From UBA4416 sp040387555 (lineage in GTDB: Bacteria > Bacteroidota > Bacteroidia > B-17B0 > Aurantibacillaceae): 64,000 nt of DNA. Position 1 is the stretch's first letter. Each line of letters begins with the position of its first letter. The notes beneath the pieces were generated by a model. The model did no database searches, was not told the DNA's origin, and saw nothing but the letters and a program-made list of their open reading frames with translations. The DNA lies in NCBI GenBank assembly GCA_040387555.1, contig JAZKDO010000002.1:62001-126000 (forward strand), written 5' to 3'. The translations under genes and the position numbers were made by a program. Positions 41,293 through 51,532 of the stretch are shown here, piece by piece.

Positions 41293-44200
41293 ATGAATAT
41301 TTTTTTTAAAATAAAGTCGAAGATATTATTTTCACTGATTTTTGTTATTATTGCAAAATTAGCAATTTGCCAAACTTCAGGTAATTGCGATCCTGTTACG
41401 CCTTTTTTTGATGTTAATTTATCTTCTACCCCTAATGGTACCTGGACTTCTTCTGCATTACCAAGAGTTGGGAATTGCTGTGGAACTGTAGCGCCGGATA
41501 AATGCGTTGAATTTAAAATCCTACTTTCACCATTAGCAGTTGCAATTAATTTTCAAATTGCCTCTGGAGCAGTGCCACCGGGAGCTTTATTTTATCAAAT
41601 TAATTGTGGACCACCCGTTGCAGTTGGAGCGCCATTATGCTTAAATGGCCCTGGCCCTTATTCGTTAACTTTTTGCAAGCCAGGAAACAACATTAATACT
41701 TATGCTATTACTTCCATTGCAGCGCCGGCCATTTCGCCGGATGACACAATCGGAAATGGTTGTTCAACTACCATGTATGCATCTGGGTTACTTGTTAATT
41801 CTTCCATTTCATGGACATCTGTTTACCCAGGCGTTCAAGGAGCATATAATTCATATTTGAGTTGTACAACAGGTTGCACGGCAACAACAGTTTCCGGGCA
41901 ACCCTCTGCTCCAGCCTATGTTGATTATATGGTTTGCGGTCAGCCAGCTGCTGGTGCCTGCGTCTCTTCAGGCTTATTTTGCGACACTGTGAGAATCCAT
42001 TTTTCTTCTCCAATTATTAATACTATTACTCCGAACCCTGCTATCTTTTGCGCCAATAACCCAGCGGGTATTGTTTTGACAGGAAATGTAAATGGGGGTG
42101 TTCCACCTTATACCTATGCCTGGACAAATGGGTTAAATGGAAGCGGCGCTATTGTGGGGACTGCATTAAATTATACGGCTACTTCCGGCGGAAATTATTC
42201 ACTAATTGTTTATGACAAAAATTATCCGGCATGTCCACCGCAAACAACCAATGTAACTGTTACTGTTAGTCCCACGCCAACCATAAATGCAGGTCCAGAC
42301 CAAACATTATGCGGAACATCAGTTACTTTAGCAGGTTCTGTTTCTGCTGCTACGGGCGGTATTTGGAGTGGCGGCGCCGGTTCATACTCTCCAGCTATAA
42401 CATCACCAAATGCGGTTTACTCACCAACTCAGGCTGAATTACTGGCCGGAACAATTGTTTTAACGTTTAATTCCACTGGAAATGGAGCCTGTAGTGCTGT
42501 TTCTGATCAAGTGATTATAAAAATTGCCCCGCCTATTTCAGTAAACCTCACCGCTCCTCCGGTAGTATGTTTCGGACAAACCGCTAATATTACTTCCAAC
42601 GTAACAGGTGGATTTGCGCCATACACTTACTCCTGGAGTAATGGTCAAACTACATCAGCCATTTTTAATTTAGTTGCAGGAACTTATAGTGTGGCGATCA
42701 ATAGTTTGTCGGGTGTTGGCTGTTCAACATCATCTGTTATTACTATTGCATCAAACCCACAAGTTATAGTAGCTACTTCGCCAAACAACTCTATTTCCTG
42801 TGGAACCTTCGCTATTATCAGCGCCTCTGCATCAGGAGGATCCGGATCTTTAACTTACTTATGGAGTAACGGAGCACAATCCAGTTCTACAAATGTATAT
42901 TCCGGAACGTATGTTGTTACAGTTACCGATGCGTTAGGTTGTACAGGTACAAATTCTGTAACCGTGTTGGCATCTAATAGTGCCTTAGTATCTTCAGTTA
43001 ATCAACCCACAGTTTTATGTAATGGAGGAACGATCACTCTTAACGTCTCTGCTACGGGAGGTTTTGGAGGATATTCTTATTTATGGAGCAACAATTCTAC
43101 TTCAAACAATATTGTGGTGGGTGCAGGTAATTACTGTGCTACAGTTACTGACGGCGGGGGATGTATTTCGTCATCCTGTGTTTCAGTAATACAAAATTCG
43201 CCGATAAATATTTCGATGCCGGCTCCTCAAACCATTTGTTATGGAGTATCGGGAACTGTTAATCCTTTTATATCGGGAGGACAATTGCCTTATAATTATT
43301 CATGGAGCAATGGACAAACCGGAGCTGCATTAACCGCTGTGGCAGGGAATTATGTGCTGGTAATCACGGATGCAATTGGCTGCACCGCATCAGCATCCGT
43401 TGCAATTAATCAGGCGCCACCGATAAATGCAGTTGTAAATTCAACTATGACAAGCTGTTTTGGCAGCAGCGACGGAAAAGCTTCTGTTGTGGCGGCCGGC
43501 GGAACGTTACCTTATTATTATTCATGGTCGCCTTATGGCGGCTCTGGCTCGACGACTAGTGGGTTGTTAGCAGGCACTTTTAGTGTTACTGTTACTGACG
43601 GAATAGGCTGTTCTGTTGCCAGTTCAATTGTTGTTAATCAGCCGACAGCGCTAAATGTATCAATTACGATTAATAATCATGTGAGTTGTTATGGCGGCAA
43701 CAACGGATCAGCAACAGCCTTTCCAAATGGTGGTACAGCAGGCTATACATATTTGTGGATGCCTGGTGGAAACGTATCTCAAACCCCCTCTAATTTAAAT
43801 GCAGGAAATTATATCGTATCTGTTACAGATTCCAAGGGTTGTTTTCAAACGGCACAAACTTCTATTGTACAACCCGGAGCAGCCTTAACTTCTAGTTTAA
43901 TTGGCGTATCCAGTACCTCTTGTTTTGGCAGCAGCACTGGGTCAGCTACCATCACAGGTGTTGGAGGTTCCACTCCGTATATTTATCAATGGCTGCCAAG
44001 TGGTGCCACATCAGCTACGGCAAATAATTTAGCCGCAGGGCAGCACACGGTAACTACTACAGATTTAAAATTTTGCACAACTCAACAAATCATAACTGTT
44101 GGGCAGCCATTGCCATTAACTGCCACTGTTGCATTAGTGAATAATGTGAGTTGCAATGGGGGAAATAATGGAACGGCAAATGTGGCTGTTTCTGGGGGAA

Positions 44201-47200
44201 ACGCCCCTTATTTTTATTCGTGGAATACAGCTCCAACTCAAACAGCACAGGTTGCAGGAAATTTAATGGCCGGAAATTATTCTGTTACTGTTACTGATTC
44301 AAAGAATTGCGTTGTTACAACCTCCGCTGTTACAATTTCGCAACCTTCTGTATTAACGGTAACTGCTACACCTGAAGCTTTGATCTCATGTAGTGCAGCA
44401 ATTGCTGTTTCCTCCTCAGCCTCCGGTGGTAACGGTTCTTATACTTACTCCTGGAGTAATGGCAGCAATACACAAAACATAAGTGTTTATTCAGGTAATT
44501 ATACAGTCACAGTAACTGACCAATTGGGCTGTACTGCTACTCATACGGTATCAGTACAGGCTGCTAACAATGCTTTAACGGCTACCATTGTTCAGCCGGC
44601 TAATTTGTGTTACGGGGCTAGCACCACAGTTTCGGTTTCAGCAAGCGGAGGATTTGGTGGCTTCTCCTACCTGTGGGATAATAATGCAGTAGGTTCAACA
44701 CAGGTCGTGCAGGCTGGTGCACATTGCGTTAATGTAACGGATGCCGGTGGATGTATAGCATCCGCGTGCGTTAATGTGATTCAGAATCAACCTATCGTAG
44801 CAAGTATAGCAACACCGGCTGTCATTTGTCCGCTTGCAACAACAACTGTAACGGGTTCCGGTTCTGGCGGTCAAACACCTTATTCCTTTTTGTGGAATAA
44901 TGGAGTATCCACTTCAACTATTGTTGCAGGCGCAGGAATTTACACATTGACTGTCTCTGATATTACCGGAACCTCATGTTCCAATTCAGCAACTGTTGCA
45001 GTAGTGACAGAAACCCCATTGACACTTTTCACGGGATCGACAAGTGTAGGTTGTTATGGCGGAAATAACGGCACCGCTTCTGTTTATGCTAACGGAGGGA
45101 TACCTGGCTACACCTACCTGTGGTCGGTTAATAGTTTAACGACTTCCATTATAGGAAGTTTATCCGCTGGAACCTATTCAGTTTTAGTCACGGATAATAT
45201 AGGATGCACTAAATCGGCTAATGTTATTATTAAACAACCATTATCAGCAGTTGGCGCAATTACATCAAACACCAACATTACCTGTAATGCGGCAACTAAT
45301 GGAGTTACCTCGGCGATTGGAACCGGAGGAACTCCACCATATTATTATTATTGGGAACCTACAGGAATCAGTAGTCAAACACAAACGGGATTAGCGGCAG
45401 GAAGTTATTCAGTTATTGTAGCAGACAGCACAGGATGTTATACTTCCGCCGGCGTGAGTGTTACAGAGCCTACTCCGATTATCATTGCTACTCAAACAAT
45501 TGCCTCCACTTGTGGATACAGCAATGCAAGCGCAACTATAACCCCTAGTGGTGGAGGTGGTGTTTATACTTATACCTGGAGTCCTATGGGTGGAAATAAT
45601 TCAACTATTTCAAATGTAATGGCAGGTACTTACACAGTATCCGTTTTAGATAATTTTGGATGTTTAAAATTATTCCCCGTTGTATTGCCTTCGAGAATTT
45701 CCACAGCGAGTCCAGGATTTAGCATTAGCACAGTCTGTGTAACTGACACCTCAATTTTTACAGACCTTTCTGTTAAAGGGAATGATTCCATTATTTCATG
45801 GAGCTGGGATTTTAACGATCCACTTTCAGGAAGCAATAATTTTTCTCTAGTCCAAAACCCATCACATATATACACTGCTGTTGGAAGTTATTCTCCAGTT
45901 CTAACTATTCAGACGGCAATAGGTTGTATTAGTTCTTTTTCACTAAGTACCCCTTTTTATCCGAACCCTAACCCTGGATTCCTATTGAACTCTATATGCG
46001 CCAATTCAAGCATTAGCTTTACTAACACATCTCAAATATCCCCGGGGTCAATTACCAATTATAATTGGATTTTTGGTGATCCGGGCTCGGGAAATAATGA
46101 CTCTTCAACTGTTTTAAACCCGGTGCATTTTTATTCTTCGGCAGGGGTATTTACTATTACGTTATCCACTATCAGTAATAACAATTGTATTTCTACAATC
46201 ACGCATAGTTTAACCGTTTTTACGTTACCCTCTGCATCATTTTCCGCACCAAACGGATGCCTTAACAGCAGCACGCAGTTTACTAATTCATCGTCTTCAA
46301 ATTACGTGAAATGGTTTTGGAATTTTGGAGATTCCTCACCTTTGGATTCTGCAGCCATAAGTCCTGTGCATAGTTTCACGGCAAGCGGAACTTATTCAGT
46401 TATCTTAACCACCGTATCAAGTAACGGCTGCTTTAATTCTGACACATTAAGTGTCGATATATTTCCAAACCCAACAGCTGATTTTAATGCGCCAAATGTT
46501 TGTATTAATAAAACGGTTACTTTAACCGATTTGTCTTCTGTTACATCCGGCACGCTCTCTTCCTGGGAATGGGATTTTGGGGACTTTTCTGCACCAAGTA
46601 CAAGTCAAAGTCCAACACATACTTATGTTTCTCCCGGAACATTTAATGTTAGTTTTACAGTTACCAGTTCCAAAGGATGTTTTGCCACACTTACTAAAAC
46701 TGTTGGCGTTTTTCCTTTACCGGTGGCTAGCTTTTCTGTTTCAAGCGCTTGTTTGAATTTGTCCTCTCAATTTACAGACCTTTCTGATCCGGGTCCGGGA
46801 GCAACTATTCAGTCGTGGTTATGGGCATTTGGAGATGGTTCCCCAATTAATACAACGCAAGCACCAACTCATACATACGCATTAACGGGAGTATTCAATC
46901 CTACTTTAGTTGCTACAAACAGTTTTGGATGTAAAGACACTGCGTCCATTACATTAAATATTTTTCCAAAACCAATTGTGAGTTTTGCGATTGATGATAC
47001 CAGCGGTTGTGCTGTTTTTTGTCCTAAATTCACAGATACAAGTACCCCTGCTGGTATCTTAACTAATTGGGAATGGAGTTTTGGAGACAATAGCCCTATT
47101 GATAATTTACAAAATACCGTACATTGTTTTACTGTAACGGGAACTTATTCTATTTCTTTGAAGGGAACTACGGCAAACGGATGCATAGCCACTAGCAATC

Positions 47201-47760
47201 AAAACACTGCCATCTCAATTCACCCGCTACCTGTAGCAGATTTCTCGTTTACTCCTCAGGATGCTACAACTTCAAATCCTGAAATTAGTTTTACAAATAC
47301 TTCCACAAATGCAGTTGCCTGGTCTTGGTTTTTTGGTGACAATTCTGAATTGCTCAATACAACAGTAAATCCAGTGCATGCTTTTGAGAATGGCGGAGAA
47401 TACTGCGTTAATTTATTGGCTTTTAATCAATTTGGGTGTTCAGATAGAAAGACTGCCTGTTTAAATATAGAAATGGATTTTACGTTCTATGTGCCTAATG
47501 CTTTTACTCCCGGATCAACGAGAGGAGCGAATGATTTTTTTACCGGTTATGGAACTAACATTGACAAGTTTGAAATGTGGATTTTTGACCGTTGGGGTGA
47601 GAAGATCTTTCACACAACGGATATTTACACCGGATGGGATGGAAAAGCCAAAAACAGTTCAAATATCGCAAAGCAAGAAGTGTACGTTTATAAAATTGAG
47701 GTAGTAGATTTCAAAGGCAACCTTCACAAATACGTCGGTCATGTGACCCTCTTGAAGTAA
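41293..47760 (+). CDS. Giant surface protein: SprB-type and PKD repeats, T9SS type B sorting domain
   Basis: 2155 residues. Signal peptide to about residue 25 (LAICQ). Residues about 430-1450 are a string of SprB-like repeats. At least six are canonical, for example SCYGGNNGSATAFPNGGTAG then YTYLW and GNYIVSVTDSKGC, and several are degenerate. Residues about 1475-2045 are at least six PKD domains (SWSWDFNDPLSG, WIFGDPGSGNN, WFWNFGDSSP, WEWDFGDFSAP, WLWAFGDGSP, WEWSFGDNSP). The last 85 residues are the gliding-associated C-terminal domain (PNAFTPGSTRGANDFF, FDRWGEKIFHT, GWDGKAKN, YKIEVVDFKGN). It is exported by the T9SS and anchored on the surface, as an adhesin or gliding protein (family knowledge). 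It sits next to PorW. Confidence 0.95.
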   Translation: MNIFFKIKSKILFSLIFVIIAKLAICQTSGNCDPVTPFFDVNLSSTPNGTWTSSALPRVGNCCGTVAPDKCVEFKILLSPLAVAINFQIASGAVPPGALFYQINCGPPVAVGAPLCLNGPGPYSLTFCKPGNNINTYAITSIAAPAISPDDTIGNGCSTTMYASGLLVNSSISWTSVYPGVQGAYNSYLSCTTGCTATTVSGQPSAPAYVDYMVCGQPAAGACVSSGLFCDTVRIHFSSPIINTITPNPAIFCANNPAGIVLTGNVNGGVPPYTYAWTNGLNGSGAIVGTALNYTATSGGNYSLIVYDKNYPACPPQTTNVTVTVSPTPTINAGPDQTLCGTSVTLAGSVSAATGGIWSGGAGSYSPAITSPNAVYSPTQAELLAGTIVLTFNSTGNGACSAVSDQVIIKIAPPISVNLTAPPVVCFGQTANITSNVTGGFAPYTYSWSNGQTTSAIFNLVAGTYSVAINSLSGVGCSTSSVITIASNPQVIVATSPNNSISCGTFAIISASASGGSGSLTYLWSNGAQSSSTNVYSGTYVVTVTDALGCTGTNSVTVLASNSALVSSVNQPTVLCNGGTITLNVSATGGFGGYSYLWSNNSTSNNIVVGAGNYCATVTDGGGCISSSCVSVIQNSPINISMPAPQTICYGVSGTVNPFISGGQLPYNYSWSNGQTGAALTAVAGNYVLVITDAIGCTASASVAINQAPPINAVVNSTMTSCFGSSDGKASVVAAGGTLPYYYSWSPYGGSGSTTSGLLAGTFSVTVTDGIGCSVASSIVVNQPTALNVSITINNHVSCYGGNNGSATAFPNGGTAGYTYLWMPGGNVSQTPSNLNAGNYIVSVTDSKGCFQTAQTSIVQPGAALTSSLIGVSSTSCFGSSTGSATITGVGGSTPYIYQWLPSGATSATANNLAAGQHTVTTTDLKFCTTQQIITVGQPLPLTATVALVNNVSCNGGNNGTANVAVSGGNAPYFYSWNTAPTQTAQVAGNLMAGNYSVTVTDSKNCVVTTSAVTISQPSVLTVTATPEALISCSAAIAVSSSASGGNGSYTYSWSNGSNTQNISVYSGNYTVTVTDQLGCTATHTVSVQAANNALTATIVQPANLCYGASTTVSVSASGGFGGFSYLWDNNAVGSTQVVQAGAHCVNVTDAGGCIASACVNVIQNQPIVASIATPAVICPLATTTVTGSGSGGQTPYSFLWNNGVSTSTIVAGAGIYTLTVSDITGTSCSNSATVAVVTETPLTLFTGSTSVGCYGGNNGTASVYANGGIPGYTYLWSVNSLTTSIIGSLSAGTYSVLVTDNIGCTKSANVIIKQPLSAVGAITSNTNITCNAATNGVTSAIGTGGTPPYYYYWEPTGISSQTQTGLAAGSYSVIVADSTGCYTSAGVSVTEPTPIIIATQTIASTCGYSNASATITPSGGGGVYTYTWSPMGGNNSTISNVMAGTYTVSVLDNFGCLKLFPVVLPSRISTASPGFSISTVCVTDTSIFTDLSVKGNDSIISWSWDFNDPLSGSNNFSLVQNPSHIYTAVGSYSPVLTIQTAIGCISSFSLSTPFYPNPNPGFLLNSICANSSISFTNTSQISPGSITNYNWIFGDPGSGNNDSSTVLNPVHFYSSAGVFTITLSTISNNNCISTITHSLTVFTLPSASFSAPNGCLNSSTQFTNSSSSNYVKWFWNFGDSSPLDSAAISPVHSFTASGTYSVILTTVSSNGCFNSDTLSVDIFPNPTADFNAPNVCINKTVTLTDLSSVTSGTLSSWEWDFGDFSAPSTSQSPTHTYVSPGTFNVSFTVTSSKGCFATLTKTVGVFPLPVASFSVSSACLNLSSQFTDLSDPGPGATIQSWLWAFGDGSPINTTQAPTHTYALTGVFNPTLVATNSFGCKDTASITLNIFPKPIVSFAIDDTSGCAVFCPKFTDTSTPAGILTNWEWSFGDNSPIDNLQNTVHCFTVTGTYSISLKGTTANGCIATSNQNTAISIHPLPVADFSFTPQDATTSNPEISFTNTSTNAVAWSWFFGDNSELLNTTVNPVHAFENGGEYCVNLLAFNQFGCSDRKTACLNIEMDFTFYVPNAFTPGSTRGANDFFTGYGTNIDKFEMWIFDRWGEKIFHTTDIYTGWDGKAKNSSNIAKQEVYVYKIEVVDFKGNLHKYVGHVTLLK

Positions 47761-47765
47761 AGAGT

Positions 47766-50474
47766 TTATTTTAATTTATAGTGATCGTCGTAAAACGGTT
47801 TATAGTAACTCACCTGCTTTTTTCGGTAAAGCCTCGGCAAATTATCTGCTGAAATAGCCATAATGGTAAATAGTTCCTTCTTCACTCTCCCTGCAAATAC
47901 AGTCTGATCTTTAATTAAATTATTAATATACTCCAATGCTTCCTGAGCACCGTTAAATGTTTTCACAATGGTAATCTGATCTGCATTTCCAAATAGACTG
48001 CTGGAGATGGTTAAATTAGCGTTGCTATAGAAGTTATTATTATAATCTGCCACTGAGGTTTTAAAAACGTTTGCAATGGCTGCATCATCGGGACATATTG
48101 CGATCACAAAATGTTGAGAATTCAGATCTAAACTAAAAGTATCTTTTTGATTGGTAGGTCCATCTGCTGTGGCTTCGCTTGGATGTTTCATGTTGTATAA
48201 AATTTCCAAAATATCCTGTGCTTGATTTGTCACCGGATCTTTTGGATAAAAAATCTGCACCTTTTTTAAAGCAGATTCGAGCGAATCAGCGCCTTTTAAT
48301 TTGCCAATACACATCGCCTTAATGAATGCAAATTTTGGCGAGTAATCAACTGTTTTTCCGAATTTCAATTCTGACTCATTACATTTGTTATAAGCGCTAC
48401 TATAATTACCTGTTACATAATCATTATAAGTATCTGTATAAAATAATTCTACCTCTCCTTTTTGAGCATTTTTATCAGAAACGTAGTTAGGGTTTTTAAT
48501 GATTTGTGCATATTCACTGGTTGGATATTCGTTCAGTATTTTGTTTTTGTAAAAGTCTGCCTGGTTTTTGTTTTTCACATCAGTAAATATGCGATATAAC
48601 TGAAAGTAGGTTGCCAGTTTATATTTATGATCAGCATATCGATTATTGAGTTCTTCAAATGTGGCGATCGCTTTTTTATTATTATTTAATTCATCTTTAT
48701 AAGTGCTGGCCAGATTATAAAACGCATCAATAATTATTTTATCAGATTTAACCATTGAGGAATCAGCCAGTGGTAAATCAGTTAAATAAAATTCAACTGA
48801 TTTTTTATCAGTTGGCGTTATAGTTTTTGTACCGGCTACAGTTTGTTTAACAGAGTCTTCAGGATCCACATTGTTATTCTGCGTTTCCATAGTCAATGCT
48901 TTCTGACTCCTTCTCCAGTTATCCTCTAATTTGCGATTTCCCCATTTCTTAATAAAATCGTTGATACCAAAGCTCAAAGTAGTTTGATTATAAAAGTACC
49001 AGTCGCCTTTAACGCCATTACTCATATTGGGAAGTCCATTATTCGGAATAACCGGACTATTATAATCTGGATTTTGATTTTGAGCCTGTAGTAATTCTGC
49101 TTCTTCTTTTTTCCGCTCCTCTTCTTCCTCCATTTTTGCAATCATTTTCTGAATAAAGCGGTTACGATCGCCTTCAGACATTTTTGCAATGCGTTGCAAA
49201 CTATCCTCACGTTGAATGGTTCGTATATATCCAATAAGAGTTTCTAAAGTTTCTTTTCGTTTACTGATAATGAGATAATCTTTATAGTCTTTTGGAAGCG
49301 TAATCATTGTACTGTCATAATAACCACCAGCAGCAGTATAGTTTGCCTGCTCAAAACTTAGTTCTCCAAGCTTTAAATATGACAGTGCTTTTTGTTTTGG
49401 ATTTTGAATACTGTTTTTAACTGACAATTTGTAATTAGCAAAAGCTTCTGAAACATTATTTTCTTTCTCGTAGATCTCACCTAAGGTATAATAAAGCACA
49501 TCAAGATATTCTGTGTTCTTCACATCCCTGGTCATTTTCAATAGGTCACGCTTTAACTTGGCAATGTTGCCCGACTTCACATCCGCCAATCTTGCCTGTT
49601 TCATTTTAGCCTGAAAAAGTATTTCATATTCAGGCTTTAAATCAACTACTTTTTTATAGTACTGAATAGCTTTTTTATTGTCCTTCCGCTCTTCATACAT
49701 TTGAGCTAAAATAAAAGAGTATCGCGCTCTTGTTTTCTTTGATGGACGACCATTCAAAATCTTTGAAACTTTCCCAATAAAATTATCCTTTTTCGGATCT
49801 CCTCCACCTTTTAAAGCAGTTAACAATGCAGTTTCAGCTTCTTTATACATGCCTCGTTTAATGTAATAATCGGCCTGCACAGCTGGAAGTGCTTTTTTTG
49901 CGTATTTAGATATTTTTTTGTCTTCTTTTAGTAAACTAATAATTGGTTCTGCTTGCGATGGAGCACCAATTTCATTATAAGAACGCGCCAACCAAATTAG
50001 TGCTTTGTATTTGTCCCGTGATTTATAACTTCTGATAACGTATTCAAATGCTTCTATACCCGAAAAAAACTCTCGTTTATAAAAATGTGAAATACCGATT
50101 ACATTCCAGTTGTTATCAATCCATTTTCCAGCGGTAGTAATTTCTATGTTTTTTTTCTTATCCTTTATTGTATGACGCTGAATAGCATTAGAGGATTTTT
50201 TGATAGCCTTATCAAATTCCGGAAAAGTTGTTTTTGCAGTCTCATTATTAGGGACAAGAAATACAGGAAGTAAACGGTCGTAATCGTATTTATAACCACT
50301 AACAATTTTTTGCTCACCTTCTTTGATGCTTTCAGTGGCATAATAATAACCGTTGTATCGGGCAGTTAAATTATGATAGCCTCTGTGAATGAAAGTATTT
50401 TTATTGGTTTTGCAGGCCGAAAGAAAAATCAGAAATGCAAAAAACAAAAAGATATATGTGAATTTAAATTTCAA
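47766..50474 (-). CDS. porW: T9SS periplasmic lipoprotein PorW/SprE
   Basis: 902 residues. Lipobox LIFLSAC (Cys about 21), then the hallmark NKNTFIHRGYHNLTARYNGYYYATESIKEG and many TPR units to about residue 700 (FILAQMYEERKDNKKAIQYYKKVVDLKPE, LGEIYEKENNVSEAFANYKLS). PorW/SprE supports the T9SS trans-envelope complex and is needed for gliding and secretion in model organisms. The gene faces the SprB-like gene (6 bases between stops) and diverges from the M23 peptidase gene. Confidence 0.95.
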   Translation of the reverse strand: MKFKFTYIFLFFAFLIFLSACKTNKNTFIHRGYHNLTARYNGYYYATESIKEGEQKIVSGYKYDYDRLLPVFLVPNNETAKTTFPEFDKAIKKSSNAIQRHTIKDKKKNIEITTAGKWIDNNWNVIGISHFYKREFFSGIEAFEYVIRSYKSRDKYKALIWLARSYNEIGAPSQAEPIISLLKEDKKISKYAKKALPAVQADYYIKRGMYKEAETALLTALKGGGDPKKDNFIGKVSKILNGRPSKKTRARYSFILAQMYEERKDNKKAIQYYKKVVDLKPEYEILFQAKMKQARLADVKSGNIAKLKRDLLKMTRDVKNTEYLDVLYYTLGEIYEKENNVSEAFANYKLSVKNSIQNPKQKALSYLKLGELSFEQANYTAAGGYYDSTMITLPKDYKDYLIISKRKETLETLIGYIRTIQREDSLQRIAKMSEGDRNRFIQKMIAKMEEEEERKKEEAELLQAQNQNPDYNSPVIPNNGLPNMSNGVKGDWYFYNQTTLSFGINDFIKKWGNRKLEDNWRRSQKALTMETQNNNVDPEDSVKQTVAGTKTITPTDKKSVEFYLTDLPLADSSMVKSDKIIIDAFYNLASTYKDELNNNKKAIATFEELNNRYADHKYKLATYFQLYRIFTDVKNKNQADFYKNKILNEYPTSEYAQIIKNPNYVSDKNAQKGEVELFYTDTYNDYVTGNYSSAYNKCNESELKFGKTVDYSPKFAFIKAMCIGKLKGADSLESALKKVQIFYPKDPVTNQAQDILEILYNMKHPSEATADGPTNQKDTFSLDLNSQHFVIAICPDDAAIANVFKTSVADYNNNFYSNANLTISSSLFGNADQITIVKTFNGAQEALEYINNLIKDQTVFAGRVKKELFTIMAISADNLPRLYRKKQVSYYKPFYDDHYKLK

Positions 50475-50522
50475 TATTTAGGTTCAAAATAAGCTAATAA
50501 CGTCAAAATCGTAAATTTAGTA

Positions 50523-50530
50523 TATTTTTG
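50523..50530 (+). promoter_or_regulatory. Housekeeping-type -7 element TATTTTTG (M23 gene)
   Basis: TAnnTTTG, 10 bases before ATG 50541, in the 66-base divergent gap with porW. Confidence 0.4.
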
Positions 50531-50540
50531 TGTCGAACGT

Positions 50541-51416
50541 ATGCCGGAAATCAAAAATAGTCGTTGGAAAATTTTCACCAATCAATTACGAAATAAATAC
50601 CGACTGGTAATATTAAACGACGACTCATTTGCTGAAAAATTTTCATTGCGCTTATCACCTTTGGGCTTAATCATTTTGTTAGGATCCGTAACAATCGTTA
50701 TGACAACTTTTGTTATTAGTTTAGTTGCGTTTACCCCGTTACGGGAATATATTCCTGGTTATGGTAACGTTAATGATCGTAAAGATATTATCAGGTTAAC
50801 TGCAAAGGCGGATTCTTTGGAAAATACCTTAACCTCCAGAGATTGGTATATAAGCAACCTCCTAAATGTGTTTTCCGGGAAAACGGAAGGTAAACCGCAG
50901 AAACCGGTGAAAGATTCTACAGGTAAATATGCAAACACAGATGTAAAACCGAGCGAACGGGATCAGAAATTACGCAGCGATATAGAAACCAACCAGTTAG
51001 TTTCCACTAGTGATAAAGTATCTGCTAATAAAATAAATGCTTTAAGCAATTTTTTCTTTTTTACTCCCTTAAAAGGAATAATAACAACATCATTTAACCT
51101 CAAAGAAGAACATTACGGGGTTGATATTGTGTCAAAAGAAAACGAACTGGTAAAAGCTACCCTTGATGGGACAGTGATTTTTGCAGGATTTACCTCTGAA
51201 GATGGCTATGTAGTTCAATTACAGCACGGTAACAATCTCACCAGTATTTATAAACACAATTCCTTGGTTTCAAAAAAAACAGGCGATTTTGTGAAAGCAG
51301 GTGATCCAATAGCTGTAGTTGGAGACACGGGCGAGACCAGTAAAGGGAATCATCTTCATTTTGAGCTTTGGTATAATGGTTTTGCTATAAATCCTCAGGA
51401 TTATCTTGCTTTTTAG
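50541..51416 (+). CDS. M23 metallopeptidase, membrane-anchored
   Basis: 291 residues. N-terminal cytoplasmic 40 residues, one membrane helix (LGLIILLGSVTIVMTTFVISLV), a coiled spacer, then an M23 (LytM) domain at about 175-290. HYGVDIV gives the first His and Asp, and HLHFEL the second His pair, so the zinc site is intact. It cuts peptidoglycan cross-links or activates such enzymes. It stands between porW and atpB, as found in many Bacteroidota genomes. Confidence 0.93.
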   Translation: MPEIKNSRWKIFTNQLRNKYRLVILNDDSFAEKFSLRLSPLGLIILLGSVTIVMTTFVISLVAFTPLREYIPGYGNVNDRKDIIRLTAKADSLENTLTSRDWYISNLLNVFSGKTEGKPQKPVKDSTGKYANTDVKPSERDQKLRSDIETNQLVSTSDKVSANKINALSNFFFFTPLKGIITTSFNLKEEHYGVDIVSKENELVKATLDGTVIFAGFTSEDGYVVQLQHGNNLTSIYKHNSLVSKKTGDFVKAGDPIAVVGDTGETSKGNHLHFELWYNGFAINPQDYLAF

Positions 51417-51486
51417 TAACTACGGCTTTTTTCTTTGTTGTTCGTCTAAAACCCGAAAAAAAGTTTCGCTTTTGTCAATTTATCCC

Positions 51487-51494
51487 TACATTTG
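51487..51494 (+). promoter_or_regulatory. Housekeeping-type -7 element TACATTTG (atp operon)
   Basis: Exact TAnnTTTG, 38 bases before the atpB ATG, with TTG at 51472-51474 closer than usual. No tandem TGTAA cores, so the atp operon is outside the proposed regulon. Confidence 0.55.
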
Positions 51495-51532
51495 CACCCG
51501 AATTTTAAAGCTTACAAATACCTTTTTTCGTA

